A stretch of DNA of 64,000 nt from Rubeoparvulum massiliense. GTDB taxonomy: Bacteria; Bacillota; Bacilli; Rubeoparvulales; Rubeoparvulaceae. Under the pieces are notes generated by a model. The model had not been told where the DNA came from and made no database searches. It saw only the letters and a program-made list of their open reading frames with translations. Positions 18,298 to 28,573 of this stretch are shown here, piece by piece (the stretch's first letter is position 1; each line of letters opens with the position of its first letter). Made by a program: the position numbers and the translations under genes. The stretch spans positions 828,503 to 892,502 of the forward strand of contig NZ_CVPE01000006.1 in assembly GCF_001049895.1 (NCBI RefSeq), given 5' to 3'.

Positions 18298-18347
18298 GCC
18301 CCAGATGGATTGAACTGAGGAGTTCAATCCATCTGGGGCTGTTCTTT
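18298..18347 (+). terminator. Strong intrinsic terminator
   Basis: An 18-bp perfect stem, CCCCAGATGGATTGAACT paired with its complement, with loop GAGG and a short T-rich tail. It closes the PsiE-like gene and faces the convergent gene at 18361. Confidence 0.85.
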
Positions 18348-18360
18348 AGTCTTCTTCATT

Positions 18361-18732
18361 CTAATGTGATAGCTGTTGCGACGCTTGAATTAATCGTTCC
18401 ATCATGTGCCTGAGGTAGGGATGCTTATAACCAGCTTTATGCTCCCAATAATAGACCTGAGACCAAGCATCATTATAGGCTGTACGATAAAGATGAGGAA
18501 CTAGATCGCCAAATTGATGTTGAAGTTGTACCAAACGGCGAAGGACATACTTCCGTGTCGTACAGGAATTTTCCTCTTCACCTACACGAATCTTACGTAG
18601 TTGTTCATAGACCTCTGCCAATAACTGTTCAGCCATTTCATCTAGACTCTCATACGTGACATCAGCAAAAGCAAGATGAGGTTCCTTCTTGATCATATCT
18701 TCGGCTCCTATCATCGCTGTTCTAATTCCCAA
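18361..18732 (-). CDS. Hypothetical protein, helical
   Basis: 123 residues, not recognised. It is mainly helical and charged, with a SLDEMAEQLLAEVYEQLRKI helix, YVLRRLVQLQHQFGDLVPHLYRTAYNDA and a closing YLRHMMERLIQASQQLSH. No signal peptide, membrane segment or metal motif. It lies downstream of hemAT on the same strand, 119 bp apart. The length and stable codon use favour a real gene. Confidence 0.5.
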   Translation of the reverse strand: MGIRTAMIGAEDMIKKEPHLAFADVTYESLDEMAEQLLAEVYEQLRKIRVGEEENSCTTRKYVLRRLVQLQHQFGDLVPHLYRTAYNDAWSQVYYWEHKAGYKHPYLRHMMERLIQASQQLSH

Positions 18733-18851
18733 GAGATTATTGAAAAATTCAATGATAACTATTATCAGCTTGTCACATTCTTTTCACATAATCAAGAGGG
18801 GAATTACCTACGACAGAGCCATATTTATATGATTAATATAGTATCTGTGGA

Positions 18852-20237
18852 CTACTTCTCTTGCTGTTGGAATTTATCGTTGAGCTGACCGCTTAATTCA
18901 CTTAACTCTTCTGCCATCTCTGCTACCTGTTGAGAAGCACCACCGATCTCCTCAAAGGTAGTACGGAAGCCATAGATATACTCTGCAACCCTATCGATCT
19001 GAGAACCGCTATGACGCACACGCTCTGAGGAGCTGCTCATCACTTCCATGATCCGTTGATTAACCTGGCGATATTGATTGGTTTGATTCACGATGGAGGC
19101 GAAGGATTCCTCGAATAGATTCACATGCTGTAACACATTGGCTACCTGCTCTTCAATATGCGTTAAGGCCTTCTGTGTCTGCATGGCCAAATTACGCACT
19201 TCACTGGCCACAATATTGAAGCCACGTCCATGTTCTCCTGCGCGTGCTGCTTCAATGGTGGCATTTAATGAAAGAACATTGGTCTTCTTCGAGATATCTT
19301 GAATCACCTTCACCACTTCACCAATCCGTTGGGTGCTTTGAATTAATTGGGTGGATGTTTCCTTGGTTTGGTCCATAAATTGGATTAAATGCTTCATCTC
19401 CTCTAGAGCATTGCTTACATCTGCCTTCCCACGTTCTACCTCGCTAACAGTAGCCTTGGCATCCTCTTGGATAAATCGGGTACTTTCGAGAATGGAATCC
19501 ACATGCTGCTGTTTCTCCATGATGGAAGCTGTGGTCTCCTCCACACTAGCAAGCATGGTCTCTGAGGATTTATTCAGACGTTCTTGAATCTCTTCAATCT
19601 CATTCAGCTTCATCATGGATGCAGTATAGGATTCAATATATGTATTAATAGCGATTTGCATATCGAAGGAGCAGAGACGCATGAACGCTTGATAAGTAAG
19701 AATCGCTTCTTCCTTAGGCATTTCTGTAAAGAGAATCTTAGCCACTTCATTCTGAATATTGGCATACGCTCCTAAATACCATTCTGGAAATAAGCCAATG
19801 CGATTATGTACATTACCAATCACTTTACGTCGTATAATATAGTCCTGACCAATTTCACCTGAGACCATGTCCAGTAAATATTGCTTTAGCGTCTTTTTAA
19901 GACGATCGATGGTAGAGTACTTGTTGATAATCCGCATCAATTCACGGTTTGTCTCAATTTTCGCATAAAAAACATCTACCATTTGCATTACATAGCGTTC
20001 AAAAATGGGACGTATGGCTACAAGGCGTTGAAGATCCTCTGCTGTTAAGCCAACAAAAGAACTATTAGCGCCTTCTGAACTCCGCTGTAATTGTTGGAAA
20101 TAATCCTTGACTTCAGCTGAGATTTCACCCATTCCACTACGCTTGGTTCCCATATCCTCTACCTGCTCTTTACTAGAAAAGAGTCGGATGGCCCCATGTT
20201 CGTTTTTTAACCAATGTTGTACTGGGCATTTACTCAT
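18852..20237 (-). CDS. hemAT: Heme-based aerotaxis transducer HemAT (globin-coupled sensor)
   Basis: 461 residues. The N-terminal globin sensor domain (about 55-220) has a [20 protein letters not shown] helix carrying the likely proximal heme His near residue 142. The C-terminal part is a soluble chemoreceptor signalling domain with the hairpin tip [22 protein letters not shown] and [21 protein letters not shown]. It senses oxygen and signals to CheA. The start ATG 20237 follows GGGGGAGG by 8 nt. No transmembrane segment, as in B. subtilis HemAT. Confidence 0.9.
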   Translation of the reverse strand: MSKCPVQHWLKNEHGAIRLFSSKEQVEDMGTKRSGMGEISAEVKDYFQQLQRSSEGANSSFVGLTAEDLQRLVAIRPIFERYVMQMVDVFYAKIETNRELMRIINKYSTIDRLKKTLKQYLLDMVSGEIGQDYIIRRKVIGNVHNRIGLFPEWYLGAYANIQNEVAKILFTEMPKEEAILTYQAFMRLCSFDMQIAINTYIESYTASMMKLNEIEEIQERLNKSSETMLASVEETTASIMEKQQHVDSILESTRFIQEDAKATVSEVERGKADVSNALEEMKHLIQFMDQTKETSTQLIQSTQRIGEVVKVIQDISKKTNVLSLNATIEAARAGEHGRGFNIVASEVRNLAMQTQKALTHIEEQVANVLQHVNLFEESFASIVNQTNQYRQVNQRIMEVMSSSSERVRHSGSQIDRVAEYIYGFRTTFEEIGGASQQVAEMAEELSELSGQLNDKFQQQEK

Positions 20238-20396
20238 TGAATAGTCCTCCCCCAAAGTTGCATCTTTACTCCTATATTACACGTTCTTGTATAAAAAACA
20301 ATTGATTCACTAATATCTTTACAAAGATTATACATATTAGATTAATCTGAACGGTGTTTATCTGCAAGTTGATTATCTACACAAGTTGAAACGCCA

Positions 20397-20430
20397 AAAA
20401 ACGGGATAGCTTTAACTAACCCGTTTTCCC
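20397..20430 (-). terminator. Intrinsic terminator of hfq
   Basis: AAAACGGG (20397-20404) pairs with CCCGTTTT (20420-20427), with a U-run when read on the minus strand. It lies between hfq and hemAT. Confidence 0.75.
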
Positions 20431-20459
20431 TAATACTCTATGCATCCCTTATTGGACAA

Positions 20460-20693
20460 TTATTCTTCGCTAGGTGCCATCAATGAAACATTCCGCTGTG
20501 GCGTAAAGGTGGAGATAGCATGCTTATAAACTAATTGTTGTTTACCCTCTACCTCAATAACTACTGTAAAGTTATCGAACGCTTTAACAAAGCCGCGCAG
20601 TTGAAAACCATTCACCAAATAGATCGTTACAGCAATATTCTCCTTACGTAACTGGTTCAAGAATGTATCCTGAATATTAATTGAAGTTTTCAA
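20460..20693 (-). CDS. hfq: RNA chaperone Hfq
   Basis: 77 residues: [43 protein letters not shown], the Sm1 motif, and [11 protein letters not shown], the Sm2 motif with the YKHA uridine-binding box. It forms a hexameric ring that binds small RNAs and poly-A stretches. It lies 39 bp downstream of miaA, as in most bacteria. Confidence 0.95.
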   Translation of the reverse strand: MKTSINIQDTFLNQLRKENIAVTIYLVNGFQLRGFVKAFDNFTVVIEVEGKQQLVYKHAISTFTPQRNVSLMAPSEE

Positions 20694-20732
20694 GGAAATG
20701 ACCCCCTATATATCTGTTCTATATGAATATAT

Positions 20733-21680
20733 TCAACGACAGCAAAAACTTTCCTGCACCTCATGCAAAATTGTTTGCTGAAGTTGTTCCCATTGTTCTA
20801 GATTGGTCACATCATACCAATGGATTCCCGTAAATTGATGCCGAAACCAAGTATATTGCCGCTTGGCAAATCTTCGGGTGTTCTGTTTCAATTGGGCAAC
20901 GCACGCTTCTAAGGATGCCTCACCTCGAAAGTATGGAAGGAACTCTTTATAGCCAATGCTCTGCATGGCGGTATAATGCTCATCATAGCCCTGATGTAGA
21001 AGATTCTCTACCTCCTGAAGCAATCCCTCCTCCATCATACCATCCACCCGCTGAGCAATGCGCTGGTACAATTGCGAACGTTCCATGGTTAGACCAATGA
21101 GCCAAAGCTCATAAGGTGACTCGTCAGGAGTAGAATGAGATACTTGCTGTGAGATAGGAACGCCTGTAAGCTGATAAACTTCGAGGGCACGAATCACCCG
21201 ACGTAGGTTATTGGGATGAACCTGCTGAGCTGTTGTTGGATCTACTTGGTTCAATCGCTGCCAAATAGCTTCATTCCCTTCTCGCTTCGCTTTCTCCTCC
21301 ATCTCCTTACGAAAAAGTGGGTCTTCTACTACTTCAGAAAACTGATAATCATAAATGATGGAACGAACATAGAGGCCTGTGCCCCCTACTAAAATCGGGA
21401 GATGTCCACGTTGTTGAATCTCTTGAATGGCTTGCCTTGCTAATTGTTGAAATTGAACAACAGAGAAATCTTGATCAGGCTTCAATATATCAATCATGTG
21501 ATGAGGAGCCAGCGCCCTTTCCTCTAAAGTAGCTTTTGCGGTTCCAATATCCATCCCTCGATATACCTGCATAGAATCTCCTGAAACAATCTCTCCTCCT
21601 AGCTGTTGAGCAAGAAACAGACTTAAGCTGGTTTTTCCCACAGCAGTGGGTCCAATGATCGTTACTAATGGCGCCTTCAT
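20733..21680 (-). CDS. miaA: tRNA dimethylallyltransferase MiaA
   Basis: 315 residues. GPTAVGKTSLSLFLAQQ (P-loop, residues 10-18), SGDSMQVYRGMDIGTAK, VGGTGLYVRSI and AIEVYQLTG-type motifs are all present. It adds the isopentenyl group to A37 of UNN-reading tRNAs, which MiaB (29008) later methylthiolates. It lies directly after mutL with no gap, so they are one operon. Confidence 0.95.
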   Translation of the reverse strand: MKAPLVTIIGPTAVGKTSLSLFLAQQLGGEIVSGDSMQVYRGMDIGTAKATLEERALAPHHMIDILKPDQDFSVVQFQQLARQAIQEIQQRGHLPILVGGTGLYVRSIIYDYQFSEVVEDPLFRKEMEEKAKREGNEAIWQRLNQVDPTTAQQVHPNNLRRVIRALEVYQLTGVPISQQVSHSTPDESPYELWLIGLTMERSQLYQRIAQRVDGMMEEGLLQEVENLLHQGYDEHYTAMQSIGYKEFLPYFRGEASLEACVAQLKQNTRRFAKRQYTWFRHQFTGIHWYDVTNLEQWEQLQQTILHEVQESFCCR

Positions 21681-21681
21681 C

Positions 21682-23589
21682 TCACATCACCCGCTTAAAC
21701 ATTTTCTCAATTTCATAGGTAGAAAAATGGATGATGATCGGTCGCCCGTGTGGACAAGTAAATGGTGAACGTGTTCGTCTGAGATCTTCAATCAATTGGA
21801 CCATCTCATCTTTTCGGAGAAAGCGATTGGCCTTGATCGCACCCTTACACGCCATGGACGCGGCAGCTGTTTCCCGAAATTGAAGTGATTGAACGTCACG
21901 CTCAGCTTGTAAAAGATCAATCATCTCGTAGACAATGGCCCGCTCTTCTCCTGGAGGAAACCAGTAGGGATGAGCACGGAGTACATAGGATTGATGGCCG
22001 AATGGTTCCAGAAAGACACCCATCTGCTCAAATAGTGATCGATGTAGCTCCACCGTTTGAACCTGTTCTACCGTTAACTCAAAGAGATCTGGCACCAATA
22101 AGGGCTGTAAGACAAGCTCTTCTTCGCTCATTTTCAGTAAAATATATTCATAGAAAATACGTTCTTGGGCAGCATGCTGATCGATAATATATAAGCCTTC
22201 CTCATTCTGACAGAGCAGGTAGGTGCCATGTAGCTGGGCTAAAGGTTCTAATGGAGGGATCTGTGGTGGAAGCTCCTGATGAAGTGAAGCCAATACAGAT
22301 TGATATCCTCGGACTTCGCCCGTTGCGTACGGGGAAGGCTGTTCTGCGATCTGTACTTGTTTGCTTACACCCATGAAATCATGCGGTTGCTTCTCTTTCT
22401 CTACCTCCTCCTTCCCCTCTCGCTCATCAGAATCGGAATCGATCCGCTCAGGCTGAGCGTCACCATGTTTACCAGTATTGACAATTTCTTGATTTTTTAT
22501 AGCTGGAGGTGATTGAAACCAATCTCGTCTCTCTAGAAGTTCCTCCTGATGATAGCGATTGCGCTCCTTATCTGGATTAATGATGGGACGAGCAATGAGT
22601 GAAACTTCCATTAAACCTTGGTGCACCATCTCCTCGACCCAAGCGACCAATTCTCGCTCCTTACTAAAACGTACCTCTAGCTTCGCAGGATGCACATTCA
22701 CATCGAGAAGATGAGGATCCATGGTAAGGTAAAGCACACCAATCGGGTAGCGATTGATGGGTAGTAGCGTATGGTATGCGCGCAGAATCGCTTGAACCAG
22801 CGCTGGATTTTTAATATATCTTCCATTGACAAAGAATGAGAGATAGCTTCGGTTTGAACGATTCAGTTCCGGTGCCACCATGAGGCCGTCCAATTGAAAG
22901 TCGAAGGATTCCTCATGAATTGCCAGTGATTTTTTGGCCACCTCTGTACCATAAATGGAGGCAAAGACCTGAAGTCGATCACCATTGCCATAGGTTTGGA
23001 TCAGCTGCCTTCCTTCATGAATGAGGAGGAAAGCGATCTCTGCATGGGCTAGCGCAATTCGATTGACAAAATCGATGATATGCCCTAATTCCGTATGGAG
23101 AGATTTCATATATTTCAAACGAGCTGGAGTGTTATAGAAAAGATCACGAACTGTAATCTCCGTACCTGGAGGCATCCCTACTGGACCTTCCTCAACCACC
23201 GTCCCTCCCTCTACAATGAGGTGAAAGCCTGCTTGACCGGCTTCTTCACAGCTTTTACATTCTACCTTGGCTACAGATGCAATGCTGGGAAGTGCTTCAC
23301 CACGGAAGCCAAGGGTCTGAATCTGTTGAAGATCACGGGGGCGGGAGATTTTGCTGGTGGCATGCCTTTCAAAAGCCAGACGGACATCTGCTTCACTCAT
23401 CCCACAGCCATCATCCCGAACCTGAATCAGTTTGAGCCCCCCCTCCTCAACAAGGATCTGGATCCTCCGACTACCAGCATCGATGGCATTCTCCACTAAT
23501 TCCTTTACAACGGAGACCGGGCGCTCAACCACTTCACCAGCGGCAATCTGATTGATTAAATGCTGATCGAGTCGCTGAATACGGCTCAT
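21682..23589 (-). CDS. mutL: DNA mismatch repair protein MutL (endonuclease type)
   Basis: 635 residues. The N-terminal GHKL ATPase has ENAIDAGS, RDDGCGM and GFRGEALPSIASV. The C-terminal dimerisation/nuclease part has DQHAAQERIFYE (the DQHAxxExxxxE endonuclease motif), ACKGAIKANR and CPHGRPIIIHF, so this is a nicking MutL as in organisms lacking MutH. The middle linker (about 345-430) is charged and variable. The start ATG 23589 follows AAGGAGGTG. Confidence 0.95.
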   Translation of the reverse strand: MSRIQRLDQHLINQIAAGEVVERPVSVVKELVENAIDAGSRRIQILVEEGGLKLIQVRDDGCGMSEADVRLAFERHATSKISRPRDLQQIQTLGFRGEALPSIASVAKVECKSCEEAGQAGFHLIVEGGTVVEEGPVGMPPGTEITVRDLFYNTPARLKYMKSLHTELGHIIDFVNRIALAHAEIAFLLIHEGRQLIQTYGNGDRLQVFASIYGTEVAKKSLAIHEESFDFQLDGLMVAPELNRSNRSYLSFFVNGRYIKNPALVQAILRAYHTLLPINRYPIGVLYLTMDPHLLDVNVHPAKLEVRFSKERELVAWVEEMVHQGLMEVSLIARPIINPDKERNRYHQEELLERRDWFQSPPAIKNQEIVNTGKHGDAQPERIDSDSDEREGKEEVEKEKQPHDFMGVSKQVQIAEQPSPYATGEVRGYQSVLASLHQELPPQIPPLEPLAQLHGTYLLCQNEEGLYIIDQHAAQERIFYEYILLKMSEEELVLQPLLVPDLFELTVEQVQTVELHRSLFEQMGVFLEPFGHQSYVLRAHPYWFPPGEERAIVYEMIDLLQAERDVQSLQFRETAAASMACKGAIKANRFLRKDEMVQLIEDLRRTRSPFTCPHGRPIIIHFSTYEIEKMFKRVM

Positions 23590-23616
23590 ACGTTCACCTC
23601 CTTGCTTCACAGATGA

Positions 23617-26175
23617 TCATTCCCCATCTTTCATCATCTGCTGTAAGCGATAGAGCCATTGCAGTGCATCCAATGGCGTAGTGGTAATCAGCTCCAACTG
23701 AGCTAATTGCTTCAGTACTTCTCGTTCTTTCTGCCCTAATTGTGTCTCACGAGGTTCCAACGGTTTCGTTCGTTCAACCTGTTCCTGAATCGTCATCACT
23801 TGTGGCACCGCAACAGGATGGGTTTCCCGATAATGCTGTAATAATTCACGGGCACGTGCAACGATGGAAATCGGTAACTTTGCGATTTCCGCACAGTAAA
23901 TCCCATAGCTTTCATTGGTTGCCCCAGGGACCAGCTTCCGTAAAAAGATCACTTCATCCTGCCGCTCCTCCACAGCCATATGCACATTGCGTAAGTGGGG
24001 AAGATGCTGTTCAAGAGCTGCCAGCTCATGATAGTGGGTAGAAATTAGTGTTTTACAGCCCAGCTGATGAAAATACTCTACCACTGCTTGGGCGATGGCC
24101 ATTCCGTCAGCAGTAGATGTACCACGACCGATTTCATCGATGAGCACCAGACTCCGTCCTGTAGCAGCTGTGGTTGATTTAATCTCCGCCATCTCCACCA
24201 TAAAAGTACTCTGACCAGCCACGAGATCATCGGCAGCACCAATGCGGGTAAAGAGCTGATCTACTAAGGGGATGGTTGCCTCTGCTGCAGGAACATAGCT
24301 TCCCATCTGCGCTAAGATGACGATCAATGCCACCTGTCGCATATACGTACTCTTACCAGCCATGTTAGGCCCTGTGATTAACAGAGTGGATTGTTCCTGA
24401 TCTAGGAAAGTATCATTGGCAATAAATTGACCTTTCCCTACCACTGCTTCTACCACCGGATGACGACCTTGTTCAATGATCAAAGCACCATCGTCCACGA
24501 TATGAGGGCGAATCCAGCCTTCACCTTCTGCAATCTGTGCTAAACCCTGTAGAACATCGAGGGCTGCAATCTGATGGGCGATGGACTGGATCAGCTCCAC
24601 ATACTCCTTCACCTGATCACGTAGCTTGATAAATAATTCATATTCCAAATCAATGATCTTCTCTTCAGCACCAAGGATCAATGCTTCCTTCTCTTTCAGT
24701 TCAGGCGTAATGAAACGCTCACTATTGGTCAGGGTCTGCTTCCGCTCATATCTGCCCTCTTCTAGATGCTTCAAATTCCCCTTCGTTATTTCAATATAGT
24801 AGCCAAACACCTTATTAAAGCCAACTTTAAGATTCTTTATTCCCGTCCGTGTTCGTTCTTCTGCCTCGAGTTGGGCAATCCATGTCTTTCCATTGGTTCG
24901 TGCATCATGAAGCTTGTCCAGCTCTTCATGATAGCCTCTGCGGATGAGTCCCCCTTCCTTAAGACTGATGGGAGGCTCATCCACGAGAGCTACATCTAAT
25001 CGTTCAACAAGCTCAGGTATCTCGGAGACGGACTGGGCAATCTCCTGAATGATTGGATCCTCTTGGGTACTTAACATCTGCTTGATGACAGGAATCAGCT
25101 TCAATGATTCCCGTAAGTGCACCATTTCTCTGCCATTGACCATCCCTACAGCGACTCTTCCCAAAAGGCGTTCTAAATCATACATCTGGCTGAGATAGCC
25201 ACGGAGCTCTTCCCGTTCAAAAAAGTGGTGTAAAAAGAAGTGAACCACTTCTTGTCGTCTTGTGATCTCAGGAATGGAGCGAAGCGGTTTCTCTAACCAT
25301 TGGCGCAGGAGACGTCCACCCATCGCTGTCCTTGTACCATCGATTAACCAGAGCAGGGAGCCACGCTTCTTTTTCTCACGAATGGTCTCAAACAATTCAA
25401 GGTTGCGACGGGCTGACACATCCATGGCTAAGTATTGCTCCCGTTCATACTGCTTAACAGGCTGTAGATGATCCAATGATTTTCGTTGTGTCTCTTCGAG
25501 ATAATAGAGGAGCCCCGCTGTCACCTGTTGGAGCAATGGTGTAGCGAGGTGACTCGTAAATCGCTCATAGCTTTGTACATCAGGCCATTCCTTCAATGGG
25601 CTTAGTACTAGCCGATTCTGCACCAGTGCCGCAGGAGTTACCCAATCTTTATCTACCACTAGTTCCGCAGGATTGATCGCCAAAATCTCTTCGACACAAA
25701 TCTCCATGCTCTGTACCTGAGTCACGGAAATTTCTCCAGTGGTGATATCGCAATGAGCGATTGCATAATTCTTCTCATCACCTAGAACTGCAGCAATGAA
25801 ACGATTCTCCTTCTCATGACCTATCTCTTCATCGAAATAGGTGCCTGGGGTGATTAAGCGAACGATCTCCCGTTTCACAACCCCTTTGGCTTCCCGTGGG
25901 TCCTCGACCTGCTCACAAATGGCTACCTTATATCCTTTTTCAATTAATTTTTTCACATAGGGTTGGTAGGAATGATACGGTACACCACACATGGGGATCC
26001 GTTCTTTCAACCCGCCATCTCTACCCGTTAATGTGATCTCTAGCTCTTGAGCAGCTAGTTTGGCATCATCGAAAAAAAGCTCATAAAAGTCACCTAGGCG
26101 AAAAAAAAGAAGGAAACCTGGTACACTCTCCTTCAGTGCTAGGTATTGCTGAATCATTGGCGTATACGTTTCCAT
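23617..26175 (-). CDS. mutS: DNA mismatch repair protein MutS
   Basis: 852 residues. The N terminus carries METYTPMIQQYL and FFRLGDFYELFFDDA (the Phe-x-Glu mismatch wedge region), and the ATPase has TGPNMAGKSTYMRQ and DEIGRGTSTADGMAIA with THYHEL. The N terminus matches other MutS proteins from ATG 26175, although an in-frame ATG exists at 26235. No good ribosome site is near 26175, so translation may be coupled to the preceding gene. The mutL start follows 28 bp after mutS ends. Confidence 0.95.
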   Translation of the reverse strand: METYTPMIQQYLALKESVPGFLLFFRLGDFYELFFDDAKLAAQELEITLTGRDGGLKERIPMCGVPYHSYQPYVKKLIEKGYKVAICEQVEDPREAKGVVKREIVRLITPGTYFDEEIGHEKENRFIAAVLGDEKNYAIAHCDITTGEISVTQVQSMEICVEEILAINPAELVVDKDWVTPAALVQNRLVLSPLKEWPDVQSYERFTSHLATPLLQQVTAGLLYYLEETQRKSLDHLQPVKQYEREQYLAMDVSARRNLELFETIREKKKRGSLLWLIDGTRTAMGGRLLRQWLEKPLRSIPEITRRQEVVHFFLHHFFEREELRGYLSQMYDLERLLGRVAVGMVNGREMVHLRESLKLIPVIKQMLSTQEDPIIQEIAQSVSEIPELVERLDVALVDEPPISLKEGGLIRRGYHEELDKLHDARTNGKTWIAQLEAEERTRTGIKNLKVGFNKVFGYYIEITKGNLKHLEEGRYERKQTLTNSERFITPELKEKEALILGAEEKIIDLEYELFIKLRDQVKEYVELIQSIAHQIAALDVLQGLAQIAEGEGWIRPHIVDDGALIIEQGRHPVVEAVVGKGQFIANDTFLDQEQSTLLITGPNMAGKSTYMRQVALIVILAQMGSYVPAAEATIPLVDQLFTRIGAADDLVAGQSTFMVEMAEIKSTTAATGRSLVLIDEIGRGTSTADGMAIAQAVVEYFHQLGCKTLISTHYHELAALEQHLPHLRNVHMAVEERQDEVIFLRKLVPGATNESYGIYCAEIAKLPISIVARARELLQHYRETHPVAVPQVMTIQEQVERTKPLEPRETQLGQKEREVLKQLAQLELITTTPLDALQWLYRLQQMMKDGE

Positions 26176-26234
26176 CCGTCTTTTCCGTCCCTCCAAGGCA
26201 TTACTTTTTATCACATTATACCATATCTCATTCA

Positions 26235-27662
26235 TTATCTTCGATTAAGACGTGTTTTTTGTTTATGGAAGGGAGGGAGCTTCCAAGCGGGACGAATATC
26301 CTCCTTTTCATCCCAGCGGTATTCCGAATCGATCAATTCTTTAAAAGGATCAAGATAGTGTCGATATGTTCGATACTCTGCTGTGGCTTCTAGCTCTGCC
26401 CATAACTCTTGTACGATGGGCTTAATCAGACGATAATTCCCCTGATAGTACGCATCGTTCACATGAACCCTCAGCAAAGGCTGCTGGCGAAGTTGTGGAT
26501 AATTATGCAGAATCACCTTTGCTAAGGCGATGACACCCTTGGTGATTCGAGGTGTAACCAGCCAGCTCGGTGGTGTACGATATTCAAAGCCACCATGAAA
26601 CTTCATGCGAAAATCACCTAACCAGCCATAGCGGGGGCGACGATGCTGTGCAGCTATATCCTCCAATAAAAAAAGCGGTAAGGTCAAATAATTATCCAGC
26701 GCTCGGAGCAAGCGAAAATTGCATGGAACATGGCTAAAGTGTAAGTGTCCACCAATGGGATACTCTTTTAATGGAGCGCTTCCTGCTAACCATTTGATCG
26801 ATGAATTATTGATTTTTCGGATCCCTGCTAGCATCGCTTGATAGAGATTAAGAATAAGCTGTCGCGGCTCTTTCGCTGGTAGTGGTCGTAATTCTGCCAA
26901 TGGTAATTTTACGTGTGTGCTATCCCCACGTAGCCAGATAGAGTCACAGCCAACCTGGCCTTTCTTCGGAAAATACTTCGATGCTAACACTAACTGATTC
27001 GTCCCTGAGAACAGGACAAACTCTGGATCAGCACCGATGAGCAATCGTTCAGCATTGCGACCATGTTGCTTCAACTGCCCAATATACTTTTGAAATGCTC
27101 TCGCATAGTTTCTGGTCAACAATGGGGTTAAGGGTGGTGTGGGATCGATTTGAATGACACAACTCCTACGTTCAGGTAATATTCCGATCACCACCATACC
27201 AAAATCCAGTCCACAGCTATAGATTGCACGAATGGCTAATCGTTTTACTCTTCCAAGTTCAGCTCCACCACTTGTTAAAGGAATGGTTTCCAGATGTTTA
27301 TTGGCATTAAATTGTGAGGATTGGAGCCATGCTTTCGATTTTTTCTGACGGTAAAGAGCAAGGATCTCCGTTTGAAAGAGATGAACGATATAGACTCGCT
27401 GCACATGCTGCTGAGAAGATGCTACTTGAATACCGCTTTGTTGGAGGAGATGACGCATCGTATAAGCATTCTCTACATGCTGTTTAGCTTCCCGACAGTT
27501 TAATACCTGCCTAGACTCCTGAAATGAGAGAAAATCACTATCCCATTGCATAAGAACCTGCTTGGAAGGCTCTTGATGATATGATTCCTGCTGTAAGATG
27601 GGAAGATAAGACTTCCATTGATTCGCAAATTCAGGTTGTTGGATCAGCACGCCATAGTCCAA
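26235..27662 (-). CDS. Putative amidoligase (COOH-NH2 ligase type 2) domain protein
   Basis: 475 residues. The C-terminal half shows LLIGADPEFVLFS (about 217-229), a YPIGGHLHFSH motif and RMKFHGGFEYRTPPSWL, the pattern of the phiEco32-like amidoligase type 2 family. That family has an ATP-grasp-like/glutamine-synthetase-like fold predicted to join carboxyl and amino groups. The N-terminal half is unrecognised. It is 163 bp from cotE and directly upstream of mutS. A role in cross-linking a peptide or coat component is possible but unproven. Confidence 0.65.
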   Translation of the reverse strand: MDYGVLIQQPEFANQWKSYLPILQQESYHQEPSKQVLMQWDSDFLSFQESRQVLNCREAKQHVENAYTMRHLLQQSGIQVASSQQHVQRVYIVHLFQTEILALYRQKKSKAWLQSSQFNANKHLETIPLTSGGAELGRVKRLAIRAIYSCGLDFGMVVIGILPERRSCVIQIDPTPPLTPLLTRNYARAFQKYIGQLKQHGRNAERLLIGADPEFVLFSGTNQLVLASKYFPKKGQVGCDSIWLRGDSTHVKLPLAELRPLPAKEPRQLILNLYQAMLAGIRKINNSSIKWLAGSAPLKEYPIGGHLHFSHVPCNFRLLRALDNYLTLPLFLLEDIAAQHRRPRYGWLGDFRMKFHGGFEYRTPPSWLVTPRITKGVIALAKVILHNYPQLRQQPLLRVHVNDAYYQGNYRLIKPIVQELWAELEATAEYRTYRHYLDPFKELIDSEYRWDEKEDIRPAWKLPPFHKQKTRLNRR

Positions 27663-27779
27663 TTTATTCTCTTCCCTTCACATGGCTTCATCACAGGATA
27701 TGCTTAGAGGAAAGAAGAAGTGATTTTACTGAACTCCACCAACTATTAAGGTGGAGGTATTCATAACACTGCAAAGATA

Positions 27780-27808
27780 AAAAGAAAAAAGGGAGATGTT
27801 TTCTCCCC
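27780..27808 (-). terminator. Intrinsic terminator of cotE
   Basis: On the minus strand GGGAGA and TCTCCC form a short stem, followed by TTTTTTCTTTTT. It lies 18 bp after the cotE stop. Confidence 0.7.
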
Positions 27809-27825
27809 AGAGGTACCGATGAACC

Positions 27826-28392
27826 TTAATCTAAGTCATCAATGATTAAGTCTGGATCTAAGTCATTGTAGTAGTCGTCATAGATTGGTGCTAAGGTATC
27901 CACGTGCTTATCCATCTCCTCATCTACATTGCAGACGATGACACATAGCTTCGTTTCACCGATAATCTCTGCTTCCATCTCCCGTTCTACTTCCACAATC
28001 ACCGTGTCTCCCGTTGAGAGTAGAACTGCTTTCACACAATTAGGCTCCTGAACAACGCGTGCATACACTTCCATTTCATCTTCGCGGCAATAGGCATCCA
28101 GTTCTGTAAGGGGGATCTGATCGGTATAGCCAACTCGCTGCTTCGCAACATCGGTATCTCGATTCTCAGCAGTAGAGAACCAGATGTTGATTTCATAGGA
28201 ACCAGCTATGTGTACATAATTCCCTTCCTTGTGGGCTTCATAACGATGATTAATAATCCAACACCCCAGAATACTGGAAGGCTTTGCTTCGGGAACCACG
28301 TGATGTGTGGTGGATGAATACTTTCGACCCTTCCCGCATACCGCCTTCGTAACAATTTCACGGTAGCTAAGAGCTTGATCGGTCAATGACAT
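27826..28392 (-). CDS. cotE: Outer spore coat morphogenetic protein CotE
   Basis: 188 residues. YREIVTKAVCGKGRKYSSTTH, ILGCWIINHRYEA and a very acidic C-terminal tail (YDDYYNDLDPDLIIDDLD) are typical of CotE, the mother-cell protein that organises the outer coat. The start ATG 28392 follows GGAGGAGGGAG. In B. subtilis cotE lies between ricA (ymcA) and mutS, as here apart from the extra amidoligase gene. Confidence 0.95.
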   Translation of the reverse strand: MSLTDQALSYREIVTKAVCGKGRKYSSTTHHVVPEAKPSSILGCWIINHRYEAHKEGNYVHIAGSYEINIWFSTAENRDTDVAKQRVGYTDQIPLTELDAYCREDEMEVYARVVQEPNCVKAVLLSTGDTVIVEVEREMEAEIIGETKLCVIVCNVDEEMDKHVDTLAPIYDDYYNDLDPDLIIDDLD

Positions 28393-28451
28393 GAAGCTCC
28401 CTCCTCCTATACTGTTCATTACATTCGTATGCAGGACATTCGTCTAGGGTG

Positions 28452-28485
28452 CAAAAAAGCCGTTGAGAATTTCTCAACGGCTTTA
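28452..28485 (-). terminator. Intrinsic terminator of ricA
   Basis: AAGCCGTTGAGAA pairs with TTCTCAACGGCTT, followed on the minus strand by TTTTTTGC. Confidence 0.85.
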
Positions 28486-28573
28486 CCCGTTCCAACATCC
28501 TCATATGCCATCATATGAGAAATGCCTAGAGGGTGTTCATCTAACCTTATTGACTTCGTTTCGATGAATCAAT

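Noticed and set aside
26176-26235. A longer MutS start at 26235
   Set aside because: The extra 20 residues do not resemble any MutS N terminus, and the conserved start METYTPMIQQYL is at 26175.
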